Of a stretch of DNA of 42,645 nt, positions 23,214 to 31,303 are shown piece by piece. Location of the stretch: assembly GCA_024222395.1 (NCBI GenBank), contig JAAEPE010000211.1:1-42645 (forward strand), given 5' to 3'. Made by a program: the position numbers and the translations under genes. This DNA comes from Myxococcales bacterium (GTDB lineage: Bacteria; Myxococcota_A; Polyangia; Haliangiales; Haliangiaceae). The first letter of the stretch is position 1; each line of letters starts with the position of its first letter. Below the pieces are notes generated by a model that was not told the origin of the DNA, did no database searches, and saw only the letters and a list, made by a program, of their open reading frames with translations.

Positions 23214-24137
23214 TTAGGCGGTAGCCATCAGGCTGCGGGCTTGCTCGGCCCACTCGCTCTCTTGGTCCAGACGCAGATAGTGACCCAGATGCTCTTGGGC
23301 TTGAGCCTTGCCGCCAACCTCGGCGAGCAGGAGCCCGAGGTTGAAGTGTGCATCGGCGAAGTCTGGAGAGCGACTGCAGACGTGTCGGTACTCCGCAATT
23401 GCCATGTCTCTCTCGCCCATCTCCTCTAGGAGATTTGCCAGATTAAACCGTGCCTCGGGCTGGTTTGGCTCGTGAAGCAATGCCAAGTCATATTGTTCTC
23501 TGGCGCCTGCGACATTTCCCTGACGGTGTAGGAGATTTCCCAGATTGGTTCGTGCAGCAGCCATTGAATTCTCGAGTTCGAGGCACTGGCGCAGGTAGCG
23601 TTCTGCAGTGGCGAAGTCTTCACTCGCCTCTGCGGAGCAAGCATGCAGAAAGAGCTGATATGCCGAAGGAAGCTCCTGGCGTTGAGTCTGCTCGTCCTTC
23701 TCATCTACCAGCTGGGGAACCGCGCCACTATCCTGATTGGGCCGCATTGGCAGAATTTCGGCAATTCGTGAGTGCACTGAGGAAAGGGCAAAGGCCATGA
23801 CAACCTGTCCACTCTCCACCTCGTAGGCGACGTCGTCTTTCATCACCACGACGTTCTTGCCGTCGGAGCAAACTCGCAGCTTCGAGGTGGGCCGCACGCC
23901 ATCGGGCAGTTCTTTGCGCAACTCGGCGATGGCCTTGCGAACCTTCTGGACAGAGAGTCCAGAGTCGAGAAGCTCGATGGCGGTGCGCACTGCGATGAGA
24001 TCATCGAAAGTGTAGAAGTACTGTCCACCCCTCCGCACCGATGGCCAGAGAAAGCCGCTCTGCATCCAGTAGCGCAGGCGTGAATCCGTTTGGCCAAAGA
24101 TCTTGGCGGCGTCCTTAATAGAATAGAGCTCGATCAC
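23214..24137 (-). CDS. MerR-family regulator with C-terminal TPR domain
   Basis: The 307-residue product has a MerR-type winged helix at residues 1-75 (YSIKDAAKIFGQTDSRLRYWMQSGFLWPSVRRGGQYFYTFDDLIAVRTAIELLDSGLSVQKVRKAIAEL), a middle domain of unknown fold, and three to four TPR repeats from about residue 165 (YLRQCLELENSMAAARTNLGNLLHRQGNVAGAREQYDLALLHEPNQPEARFNLANLLEEMGERDMAIAEY). Such MerR-TPR proteins are a Myxococcota-type architecture; targets are unknown. Its GTG start overlaps the stop of the upstream gene by 4 bp (GTGA), so both are translationally coupled. Confidence 0.88.
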   Translation of the reverse strand: MIELYSIKDAAKIFGQTDSRLRYWMQSGFLWPSVRRGGQYFYTFDDLIAVRTAIELLDSGLSVQKVRKAIAELRKELPDGVRPTSKLRVCSDGKNVVVMKDDVAYEVESGQVVMAFALSSVHSRIAEILPMRPNQDSGAVPQLVDEKDEQTQRQELPSAYQLFLHACSAEASEDFATAERYLRQCLELENSMAAARTNLGNLLHRQGNVAGAREQYDLALLHEPNQPEARFNLANLLEEMGERDMAIAEYRHVCSRSPDFADAHFNLGLLLAEVGGKAQAQEHLGHYLRLDQESEWAEQARSLMATA

Positions 24138-24577
24138 GATGCTCTCGCTTGGCTCGGGGTGGCCTCGATGTCGAGGTCGACGTGGAGATTGCTGCCTGCT
24201 ACTCGCAGGCTCATTTCGATTTGGGTCGTGCCCAAGGGCTGTCTCGCTAGGCGCTGTGCTTCCCGCATGCCGAGATCTCGTGCACTGGCTCTGAATCGGT
24301 CATCGCGGAGCAGGAGGTCGGAGAGTTGGCGCACGGTTGTCGAGTCGCAGGGGTCGGATACCCAGCTTCCCGCCTTGCTACAATCAATTGTAATCATCGT
24401 GGAACCGCAGTAGAGACCGTCGTCAACTTGGCCTTCGGACAAGATCTGAGCTTGCCCGAGTAGGATCTCAATCGCAGCACTGCTGAGGGTGGTGTGGATC
24501 TCACGGTGAAAGAGAGAGACTTGCTGAGTCCGAGCCATGGGTTTGCGCGGTTCCTGCCGCGCGGATGCCTTCGCCAT
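24134..24577 (-). CDS. Conserved-looking small protein coupled to MerR-TPR gene
   Basis: A 147-residue protein without recognised motif. It is of mixed alpha/beta appearance with two Cys (DDGLYCGSTMITIDCSKAGSWVSDPCDS) and a C-terminal beta strand segment (TTQIEMSLRVAGSNLHVDLDIEA). No signal peptide or TM. The ATG at 24577 is preferred because a promoter (TTGCCC, 17 bp, TATTCT) ends 6 nt before it; an internal ATG at 24538 is the alternative. It is the first gene of a two-gene operon with the MerR-TPR regulator, so a role as partner or co-regulator is plausible but unproven. Confidence 0.75.
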   Translation of the reverse strand: MAKASARQEPRKPMARTQQVSLFHREIHTTLSSAAIEILLGQAQILSEGQVDDGLYCGSTMITIDCSKAGSWVSDPCDSTTVRQLSDLLLRDDRFRASARDLGMREAQRLARQPLGTTQIEMSLRVAGSNLHVDLDIEATPSQARAS

Positions 24578-24583
24578 ATGCGT

Positions 24584-24612
24584 AGAATAGAAATTGGCGT
24601 CGCTGTGGGCAA
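24584..24612 (-). promoter_or_regulatory. Predicted leaderless promoter of the MerR-TPR operon
   Basis: On the minus strand: TTGCCC (24612-24607), exactly 17 bp, TATTCT (24589-24584), then 6 nt to the ATG at 24577. The transcript start would fall at the start codon. This is the best example in the window. Confidence 0.55.
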
Positions 24613-24704
24613 GTTACCTACATATTCCTACGTTGACCATACAGTAAGTACGCAAAAAGATTGGAGTGGCGCACCAGACGCACTCGCACTACCATGGAGC
24701 TTCC

Positions 24705-25367
24705 ATGACGACACCACCGGATCCTGAGCATATTCACCTCCTGCAAGAGGCGATTCTAGGGCGGCTCGTGCCGGATCTCATTCATCAGCTCCGCAATCCC
24801 CTCAACTCGATTCTCACTAGTGCGGAACTTCTCGAAGAAAGAGGAGGCAATCTGGAGCTACAGGAGAAGCTCCTTCCCGTGATTCTTCGGTCCGCTGGGC
24901 GCATCAAAGAACTGCTGAGCTTTGTGGACCATCGACCGGACCCTGGCGAAGGTGCACCCTTCGAGCTGCGCCAAGGAATGCAGGACGCTCTTGGCCTCTT
25001 GCATTCTCGCGGGCACACCATGGCGATTGAACCTGCAATGGCCGGGGCGCCGATTGAGCTCGCAGGAAAGCCTGAGCATATCTGGACGCTCGTGCTCGCA
25101 CTGCTGGATGAGAGTCTCTCTTTTGCCAGCACTTGTCTGTCGATTCGCATCTCCGAGACTGCTAACGAAGCAAATGCGATCTACGCACGGGACGGTATGG
25201 CACTTTCCAAAGATGCGAAAAATTCTGAATCGGGTCGGGAGTCGATTCGAGCACTTGCGGGCTCCCTGGGTGCCACGGTCTACTACGAGGAAGTCGAATC
25301 GTCAGAGAGGCAAACCGTACTCTCTCTACCAAAGTTGTACCCCCAGTCCGAGCAGGTCGAGAAGTAA
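24705..25367 (+). CDS. ChpT-like histidine phosphotransferase / degenerate histidine kinase
   Basis: The start at ATG 24705 is chosen for its GGAGC ribosome site; GTG 24666 is an alternative. The 220-residue product has a DHp helix with a canonical H-box, LVPDLIHQLRNPLNSILTSAELLEERGG (His27), then a domain positioned like the ATP-binding domain of histidine kinases but without its N-box Asn, DxGxG or GTGLGL motifs (LVLALLDESLSFASTCLSIRISE in place of the N-box region). It resembles ChpT- or Spo0B-type phosphotransferases. It has no sensor, TM or receiver domain. Its stop overlaps the start of the receiver-kinase gene (TAATG), which suggests a shared phosphorelay. Confidence 0.75.
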   Translation: MTTPPDPEHIHLLQEAILGRLVPDLIHQLRNPLNSILTSAELLEERGGNLELQEKLLPVILRSAGRIKELLSFVDHRPDPGEGAPFELRQGMQDALGLLHSRGHTMAIEPAMAGAPIELAGKPEHIWTLVLALLDESLSFASTCLSIRISETANEANAIYARDGMALSKDAKNSESGRESIRALAGSLGATVYYEEVESSERQTVLSLPKLYPQSEQVEK

Positions 25368-26500
25368 TGGCCACGATTCTCTACGTTGATGACGACCCGG
25401 ACAACCTGATCTTCTTTGCTGCTTTGTGCGCCGAGCAGTTTTCCACAGCCACGGCCGAGAGCGGCGTGGAGGCTCTCGAGATTTTGCGGACGCAAGAGAT
25501 TGCAGTTCTTATCGCCGATCAACGCATGCCGAGAATGACTGGCGTCGAGCTAGCAGAGCGAGCTGCAACGGAGCACCCTGATGTCGTTCGTATTCTCATT
25601 ACGGCATACTCCGATCTATCGGAGGCCATTGATGCAATTAACCGCGGTCAAGTGCGAAGTTATCTGCGCAAGCCGTGGGATGCCGGTGAGCTATTCGCTG
25701 TCTTGCGAGAAGCCCTTTCCACCTTCGCAACGCGGAAGAGAGTGCGCCAACTAGAGCGGCACATGTTAGCGACCGAACGGGTCTACACCTTGGGGGTTGT
25801 AACTGCAGGCATCGCACACGAGATGAAGAGCCCACTTCGGGCACTGACCGATGGGATCGATGTGGTACGGCAGCGCATGGCCGAGGCTGTCAACTTGGCT
25901 AGAGCAGGGGACGGAGAGCAAGCAGCGCAACTACTCGAATCGCTCGAACCCTTTATGGGCGCACAGGCCACGCAAACGGCCGCAATGCACGAAATCTGTC
26001 GCGGATTCGAGGTTTCCAACTACGACGTGGATCCGAATGAGACCTGCGATATGGGCGAAGTTGTGCAAACAGCTGCCCGCCTAGTGCTAGCGAGCCAGGA
26101 CGGCGTGTGCCATTTGGAGGTGGTATGCGATGAAACGCCCGAGGTTCGTGGTAACCGTCATCGACTTGGGCGAGTGATCATAAACCTTCTCATTAACGCT
26201 TTCGAGAGTGTCACGGAGGTCGAATGCCCATCTGTCCAGCTGTATCTCCGCAATGGGGACGAAGAATCGGGTGAGGGGAAGGGGCTTGTTGTTGTCGACG
26301 TCTCGGATAACGGGACGGGTATCGAGCCAAAAGCCCAAAGGCGTATGTTCGACGCCTTCTACAGCACGAAGACGAGTAGTGGCACGGGCCTTGGTCTTGC
26401 CATGTCCAAGCGCATAGTAGAAGAAGTAGGCGGTTCGCTATTGCTCGATTCTACTTCAGAGCAAGGTACACGGTTCAGTCTTAAGCTCAGAGCTGGCTAG
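25367..26500 (+). CDS. Receiver-histidine kinase (hybrid, N-terminal REC)
   Basis: A 377-residue soluble two-component protein. Residues 1-120 are a receiver (VDDDPDN near the N-terminus, phospho-acceptor Asp51 in LIADQRMP, Lys102 in RKPWD). Residues 130-210 are a DHp domain with H-box GVVTAGIAHEMKSPLRAL (His151). The ATP-binding domain has the N-box NLLINAFESV, DVSDNGTGIEPKAQ and GTGLGLAMSKRIVEE. All catalytic residues are present, so it should autophosphorylate and could receive from or donate to the overlapping ChpT-like protein. No DNA-binding output or TM. The receiver resembles RpfG-type receivers and that of the NtrC-like protein at 29795. Confidence 0.93.
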   Translation: MATILYVDDDPDNLIFFAALCAEQFSTATAESGVEALEILRTQEIAVLIADQRMPRMTGVELAERAATEHPDVVRILITAYSDLSEAIDAINRGQVRSYLRKPWDAGELFAVLREALSTFATRKRVRQLERHMLATERVYTLGVVTAGIAHEMKSPLRALTDGIDVVRQRMAEAVNLARAGDGEQAAQLLESLEPFMGAQATQTAAMHEICRGFEVSNYDVDPNETCDMGEVVQTAARLVLASQDGVCHLEVVCDETPEVRGNRHRLGRVIINLLINAFESVTEVECPSVQLYLRNGDEESGEGKGLVVVDVSDNGTGIEPKAQRRMFDAFYSTKTSSGTGLGLAMSKRIVEEVGGSLLLDSTSEQGTRFSLKLRAG

Positions 26501-26507
26501 TCTTCCA

Positions 26508-27828
26508 ATGCGATCTTGTCACCAATGTGGTCGACGTTATGAGCGGGATGATGTGTTCTGCGCTGAGGACGGCGCCGAGCTTGTGGACTCTGAAGATGAA
26601 CTCACCGGCGCAACCGATCTCTATGCGGTTGGTGCGATTCTCTACGACGCGCTCACGGGCACCATGGCATTCAAGGGAACGACCCTCTTCGAGTAGGGGC
26701 GATTTGTCTTGGGCGCTGGGCAGTTAGGACACGCTCTTGCCAACGGGACAGCCACCTCTGGCTCTTGGTTCGGAAGCGACATTTCTGGCCCCCGGCACGG
26801 CTCTCACGGAGTCGTCGACAGCACCAAAGTTAGAATCCTCTCGTCTGCCCCAGCTCGAGGATGCTACGGGAGGGCGAGATACGGCGCACCCGGTTCCTAC
26901 TGGCAAGATTCAGCGCAGCCGACCTCCGTGGCTGGCGGGGGCTCGCGTTGGCCGCCGCCGTCGCCGTGGGTGTTGTGGTTTCACAAGTCGGCGGCGGAAC
27001 AACTTCATCCCAGAAGGCGGTGGCCAAGGTCAATTCTCCAACCGACGCTGGCTTGGCCCTCACGGCTCAAGCAACTGTAGGTCTGGCCGCCGCCTCAGCG
27101 GGGAATGCTCGGCTTCCCGGAAGCGCACCGGTAGCGAAGAACCTACCGGTACGACCGCCTGGATAGAAGACTGCACCCACAGCGAAAACACTTCCTACCA
27201 CGAACGCACCCGAGACGAACGCACCCGAGACGAATGCACTCGAGACGAACGCATCAGGGGGCGTTGCTGAGGAGGGGGGCAAGGAGTTGGGCGCTTCGGG
27301 AGTCGTGCTCGTCGAGACCGGTGATAGTCATCCCAGGTCGGTGATTCGCAAGGCACCGATTTTGATCCCAAGGCGTTCGATGCCTTGGCCTATCTGCCTA
27401 AGGCTCGCAAGCTCGCTAAGCAAGTCTATCCAGACGTTGTGCTCACCGAGTTTGACGTCTGTGGCGTTGGGGCAAACGGGACTAGCAACCTGACGTTGGC
27501 CAACTTCGAGGCGAGCTACTATTTCCTCTCGAGATCGCATTCAGCTCGCACTCTTCCCATTGGTATCGATGAAAACAGGCCGTGTTGGGTCTATGTGGAG
27601 GTCGACAAGAAGGGTGTTACTGCACGCAAAGTCGAGAGAGATGAATGCAAAGGCAAAGCGCGACCGAACCCCAAATGCACTATGCGCCAAGTATGGAAGA
27701 TGTCAGATTCGCTTGGCTCTCCGGATGGGAAGAAGGGCGCGGTGGCTCACATCTCCTATCTCAGGGATGGCTGGTCCTTCGACATCGACAGGTTGGACCT
27801 CACCGGGTCGATCCTCGATGAGTGTTAG
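26508..27828 (+). pseudogene. Decayed zinc-ribbon Ser/Thr kinase gene
   Basis: The segments of a zinc-ribbon kinase with a C-terminal globular domain appear in order but in different frames. From 26508: CHQCGRRYERDDVFCAEDGAEL (zinc ribbon) fused directly to TDLYAVGAILYDALTGTMAFKG (kinase C-lobe), so most of the catalytic domain is deleted, ending at 26696. From about 26737: a linker. From 26861: a TM segment (GLALAAAVAVGVVV) and, after a TAG at 27164-27166, TNAPE repeats. From about 27340: FDPKAFDALAYLPKARKLAKQ and an intact C-terminal domain to 27828. It immediately follows the receiver-kinase gene. Confidence 0.7.
27385..27828 (+). CDS. Intact C-terminal domain ORF of the decayed kinase gene
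   Basis: The only long intact reading left in the kinase wreck. The 147 residues from TTG 27385 contain YLPKARKLAKQVYPDVVLTEFDVCGVGANGTSNLTL, ENRPCWVYVEVDKKGV and AHISYLRDGWSFDID, matching a C-terminal domain found on some myxobacterial Ser/Thr kinases. The frame is open further upstream (FDPKAFDA before the TTG), showing that this is not a natural start. Probably not expressed as an independent gene. Confidence 0.5.
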   Translation: MAYLPKARKLAKQVYPDVVLTEFDVCGVGANGTSNLTLANFEASYYFLSRSHSARTLPIGIDENRPCWVYVEVDKKGVTARKVERDECKGKARPNPKCTMRQVWKMSDSLGSPDGKKGAVAHISYLRDGWSFDIDRLDLTGSILDEC

Positions 27829-27861
27829 CGACTACGACTGATTCGTTATCAGTCGTAGTCG
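27829..27861. terminator. Strong 13-bp hairpin between convergent genes
   Basis: CGACTACGACTGA (27829-27841) and TCAGTCGTAGTCG (27849-27861) are exact reverse complements around a 7-nt loop. It starts directly after the stop codon of the kinase C-terminal ORF and lies 33 bp beyond the stop of the convergent DUF2723 gene. No U-tract on either side. A bidirectional terminator is the simplest reading. Confidence 0.6.
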
Positions 27862-27893
27862 TGAACGGCGTTGCTGCGCACTACCAGCAGTTC

Positions 27894-29726
27894 CTAATAT
27901 CCGAGACCACAGCGGCCCGCCATTTCGCTGAGCATCGAGTCGTCTGGAGCCAGGAGCAGGGCGTCTTCGAGCACCCGCTTGGCCCATTCTCGCTTGCCAA
28001 CGATGCACAGCTGGTCGAGCCTGGTCGCGTCGTGCCATAGGAGTGCACCTCGTGCCTCGGAGGATTCCGATGGAGGTGAAGCACCTAGTGCGCGCGCCAA
28101 TTGGGCTCGCATATTCTCATCGGCCTCTTCATCACCCGAGAAACTCGCCCACGGCCCAGCGGGCAGCAGGGCTTGTGCTAGGGGCGGATCGACGTTGGGG
28201 TGGAGCTGGATGCGTACAGGCCGTCGAACATCGATGTTCCGCAGCATTGCAACAGGGCTAGCGCTGCCTGCCCGCAAGGGGGTGTCGATGAGATCGGATA
28301 GTTTGGGGTAGCGGTGAAGTGCCTCCTGTCTCATTCCTGGATAACTAAGAAAACTTCTATCCAGATATGCGACGTCTGGGCGCAGCCCTTCCACACTGTT
28401 GACGGCCCAGGTTCGAAACGTGGTTTGAAAGTACGCGAGCAGGACAAGGCTCCGGGGAGGCAACGTTTCCACTTCCCAGTGCGCCATGTCATCAGAGGCC
28501 CAAGCGGTACGTTGACTGGACACACTCCATTTGCTTGCCACTTGTATTGGCACGAGCAGGGCCAGTGCAACCGCGGCGAGGGCTGGTGCTTTGGGAAGAG
28601 GATGCTTCGCCTCGAGTGCGTGCGAAACGAGACGGGCAATTCCGATGGCGGCCAGGAGGTAGAGGGCGAGAATTGCCGGCAGGAGATAGGCATGGTGATC
28701 CGGGGTCTCAGGGTCGAATCCCAAGAGCACTCGTGCGCCCATGCAGAGCAAGACAATTCCAAGAAGAAGATGTACCGGTCTACGTGTCGCCATGCAATGG
28801 CGACCTGTCCAGGCTCCGTAGAGGGCGAAAAGCAAGAGCGGAGCGGATAGGGCCTCGCTAAGGGCCATGACGATCTGTATGGCGTCTACGAGCGGCGTCG
28901 AAGCATGCTCTTGAGTCGCCGATCTTCTAAAGGCGGCACCTCGCAAGGTCCAGAAGAACCTCTCTAGTGTGTGTGGAGCGCCAAAATTGACAAGCGGATG
29001 GGCGAGCGAACGGACGGGCAAATAGAGAAGGGCACACAATCCGAGCATGCCGATACCTGCCGCACGAGCATAGGTGATAGGTGCCGGACGCGAGGGGCGG
29101 ATCAGAATAACTAGTATTGCCGGCAAGAGGATGGTGAGCGCCAGCAAGTGGTGGTTGGCGAGACCAAGGGCGAGAAGGAACGAAGCAGCCAAGATCCATC
29201 GCGAATGCGAACTCGATTCGAAGCGAAGCAGGGCGTAGATCGCACCGACACTGAGTAGGCACTGCAGGGCGTAGACTTCGGCTCGCACTGCATTTGACCA
29301 GAGCGCCCAGCTTGCTCCTGCGGCGAGGGCCAGACTCATCGCGATGACGCGGGCGCTACTCCGGCCGATGCGGGGCGCTGTAGACGATACGATGCGACGC
29401 AAGGAGGCGAAGAGCAGGGCTACGGCTCCAGCTGCGCATAGGGCTGATACGAGGTTTACCCTCCAGGCGAGATCGCCGATAGGCACGAGGCCAGCAAGGC
29501 GGCCAAGCAGTGCTGGCAGTGGGTGGCCGGGGGAATGTGAAACGCCGAGAGTTGCCGCCTGCGCGACGAATTCAGGAGAGTCGAGCCATCCGATCGTCGG
29601 CGATGAGGTGATGGCGTAGAGGCAGAAGCTGGTGACAAAGGCGCCGAGCGTGGCAATGCCCGCATGTGGGTCTTCGTGTGCTGCAATCTTGCCAAATTCT
29701 GCCACCTGCTTACGTCCTCTGGACAT
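27894..29726 (-). CDS. DUF2723-type polytopic membrane protein (glycosyltransferase-like)
   Basis: About 610 residues with around ten TM helices in the N-terminal two-thirds. The first periplasmic loop has WLDSPEFVAQAATLGVSHSPGHPLPALLGRL, the DUF2723 signature (DSxEL...LGxxHPPGxPL) of GT-C-fold proteins related to O-mannosyltransferases. The C-terminal 200 residues are soluble (VETLPPRSLVLLAYFQTTFRTWAVNSVEGLRPDVAYLDRSFL). The ATG at 29726 is used, but TATAAT lies directly in front of it; if that is the -10 box, translation more likely starts at GTG 29705, which has AGAGGA at a good distance. It diverges from the NtrC-like gene. A role in envelope glycan or lipid modification is inferred. Confidence 0.85.
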   Translation of the reverse strand: MSRGRKQVAEFGKIAAHEDPHAGIATLGAFVTSFCLYAITSSPTIGWLDSPEFVAQAATLGVSHSPGHPLPALLGRLAGLVPIGDLAWRVNLVSALCAAGAVALLFASLRRIVSSTAPRIGRSSARVIAMSLALAAGASWALWSNAVRAEVYALQCLLSVGAIYALLRFESSSHSRWILAASFLLALGLANHHLLALTILLPAILVILIRPSRPAPITYARAAGIGMLGLCALLYLPVRSLAHPLVNFGAPHTLERFFWTLRGAAFRRSATQEHASTPLVDAIQIVMALSEALSAPLLLFALYGAWTGRHCMATRRPVHLLLGIVLLCMGARVLLGFDPETPDHHAYLLPAILALYLLAAIGIARLVSHALEAKHPLPKAPALAAVALALLVPIQVASKWSVSSQRTAWASDDMAHWEVETLPPRSLVLLAYFQTTFRTWAVNSVEGLRPDVAYLDRSFLSYPGMRQEALHRYPKLSDLIDTPLRAGSASPVAMLRNIDVRRPVRIQLHPNVDPPLAQALLPAGPWASFSGDEEADENMRAQLARALGASPPSESSEARGALLWHDATRLDQLCIVGKREWAKRVLEDALLLAPDDSMLSEMAGRCGLGY

Positions 29727-29732
29727 ATTATA
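29727..29732 (-). promoter_or_regulatory. TATAAT box before DUF2723 gene
   Basis: A consensus -10 hexamer directly abuts ATG 29726 on the minus strand. It would place the transcript start inside the annotated frame and favours GTG 29705 as the real start. No good -35 is seen. Confidence 0.35.
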
Positions 29733-29794
29733 GAGGTCAGCGCCATCCCGCGAGTGCCAGGGTATGCGGTAGGCTTCCCGGCGGGACTCCAATC

Positions 29795-31303
29795 ATGACC
29801 TTAGACCCCAAAGACTACCCAGTGCTGGTTGTTGACGACGAGCAGGATAACCTCGACGCTTTTCGCTTCAATTTCCGACGAGCGTTCAACATCCAGTCGG
29901 TCGATAATCCGTCTGAGGCGCTGGAATTGCTCAAGAAGCAGGAGTTCGCGGTCATCGTTACGGATCAGCGTATGCCCAAGATGACAGGGCTTGAGCTTCT
30001 GGCAAAGGCCGAGGAAATCCGCCCCGACGCTGTGGGGATCATCTTGACGGCGTTTACCGACGTCGACGTACTTATCGACTCTATCAACCAAGGCACGATC
30101 TACCGCTACATCACCAAGCCGTGGGACGCCAAGGAGGTGCGCGGCACACTCCTTCAGGCTATGGAACGCTTTCATCTTGGCCGCGAAAACCGTCGTCTCA
30201 CCACACAACTGCAGCAGTACACGGGGTATCTCAACAACGAGATACACGGCGCGTTCGACTTTGGACAGATTATTGGCGCGAGTACTGCTCTGCGAGAGGT
30301 TCTGGAGAGTATCGAGCAGGTCGCGCCTACCGCATCTACCGTCTTGCTTCGGGGGGAGACCGGGACGGGAAAGGAGCTTGTAGCGCACGCGATTCACATC
30401 AACTCTCCGCGAGAGGACAAGCCCTTCGTCCGAGTCAACTGCGCGTCGCTCGCGCAAGGCGTGTTGGAATCAGAACTCTTCGGCCATGAGAAGGGGGCTT
30501 TCACGGGGGCAATTAGCCAACGAGCAGGTCGCTTTGAGCTGGCCGATGGGGGGACTCTATTCTTGGACGAGGTTGGCGACCTTCCGATGGACGTGCAAAT
30601 CAAATTGCTCCGCACCCTGCAGGAGCGCGAGTTCGAGCGCGTTGGCGGTTCGGAGACCATCAAGGTCGATGTGCGGGTGGTCTCTGCGACCAATCGAAAT
30701 CTCGAGGATATGATTGAGAAGGGTGAATTTCGCGAAGACCTGTACTACCGTCTCAATGTCTTCCCCATAAGATTGCCGCCTTTGCGCGACCGACATGGCG
30801 ACTTGCCGGCCCTGGTTAACCACTTCATCGCCAAGTTTGCGACGTCGTCCGGCAAGGCAGTAACAAGTGTTACCGAGGACGCCATGGAGAAGCTGCGTAC
30901 TTACTCTTGGCCTGGCAATGTTCGCGAACTCGAGAACATTATCGAACGTGCCATGATCTTGGTGAAGGGCGCGCAACTCGAAGCAGATCACTTCGCGTTT
31001 TCGCGCCTGGGCAATACATCCTCAGTCTCGTCTTCACCTGCTGCTTCGGCAGCATCCGTCTCTACCGAGAGCTCTGTTGCAGAGAGCGCTCGGCCCCTCG
31101 GCGTGCGACTTCAGGACGAAGAAAAACGCGAGATCATCGCCGCGGTGGACCAGAGCGGCAGCAATATCGCGGGCGCAGCTCGCATCCTCGGAATCAATCG
31201 TTCGACGCTGTACTACCGCATGCGCAAGCTCGGTCTTGAACACCTTCTTCCAAACAGGGTTGGGGTGGGGAGCAAGCAAGCAGAGAAGGAAACCTCGCCT
31301 TGA
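29795..31303 (+). CDS. NtrC-family sigma-54-dependent response regulator
   Basis: A 502-residue activator; ATG 29795 is chosen because it begins just before the receiver. Domains: receiver 1-125 (Asp14-15, phospho-acceptor Asp57 in VTDQRMP, Lys108), AAA+ domain about 155-390 with Walker A GETGTGKE (187-194), the sigma-54 contact loop GAFTGA (234-239), Walker B GGTLFLDE (252-259) and RLNVFPIRLPPLRDR; C-terminal Fis-type helix-turn-helix (IAGAARILGINRSTLYYRMRKLGLE). It would open sigma-54 promoters upon phosphorylation. No cognate kinase gene is adjacent. It overlaps gshB by 4 bp, so it heads an operon with at least gshB. Confidence 0.95.
   Translation: MTLDPKDYPVLVVDDEQDNLDAFRFNFRRAFNIQSVDNPSEALELLKKQEFAVIVTDQRMPKMTGLELLAKAEEIRPDAVGIILTAFTDVDVLIDSINQGTIYRYITKPWDAKEVRGTLLQAMERFHLGRENRRLTTQLQQYTGYLNNEIHGAFDFGQIIGASTALREVLESIEQVAPTASTVLLRGETGTGKELVAHAIHINSPREDKPFVRVNCASLAQGVLESELFGHEKGAFTGAISQRAGRFELADGGTLFLDEVGDLPMDVQIKLLRTLQEREFERVGGSETIKVDVRVVSATNRNLEDMIEKGEFREDLYYRLNVFPIRLPPLRDRHGDLPALVNHFIAKFATSSGKAVTSVTEDAMEKLRTYSWPGNVRELENIIERAMILVKGAQLEADHFAFSRLGNTSSVSSSPAASAASVSTESSVAESARPLGVRLQDEEKREIIAAVDQSGSNIAGAARILGINRSTLYYRMRKLGLEHLLPNRVGVGSKQAEKETSP

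Noticed and set aside
22906..23253. ORFs on both strands between cdsA and the MerR-TPR gene
   Set aside because: Pro/Cys/Arg-rich shadows without start signals; the minus-strand one runs into the TPR coding sequence.
26737..27270. Plus-strand ORF of 177 codons ending in a TRDER-type repeat
   Set aside because: The repeat is the out-of-frame reading of the TNAPE repeats of the decayed kinase; only its first part may be genuine linker.
26508..27828. A defence system hidden near the kinase wreck
   Set aside because: All fragments are explained by one kinase gene; no nuclease, helicase, toxin or NTPase-effector pair is present.
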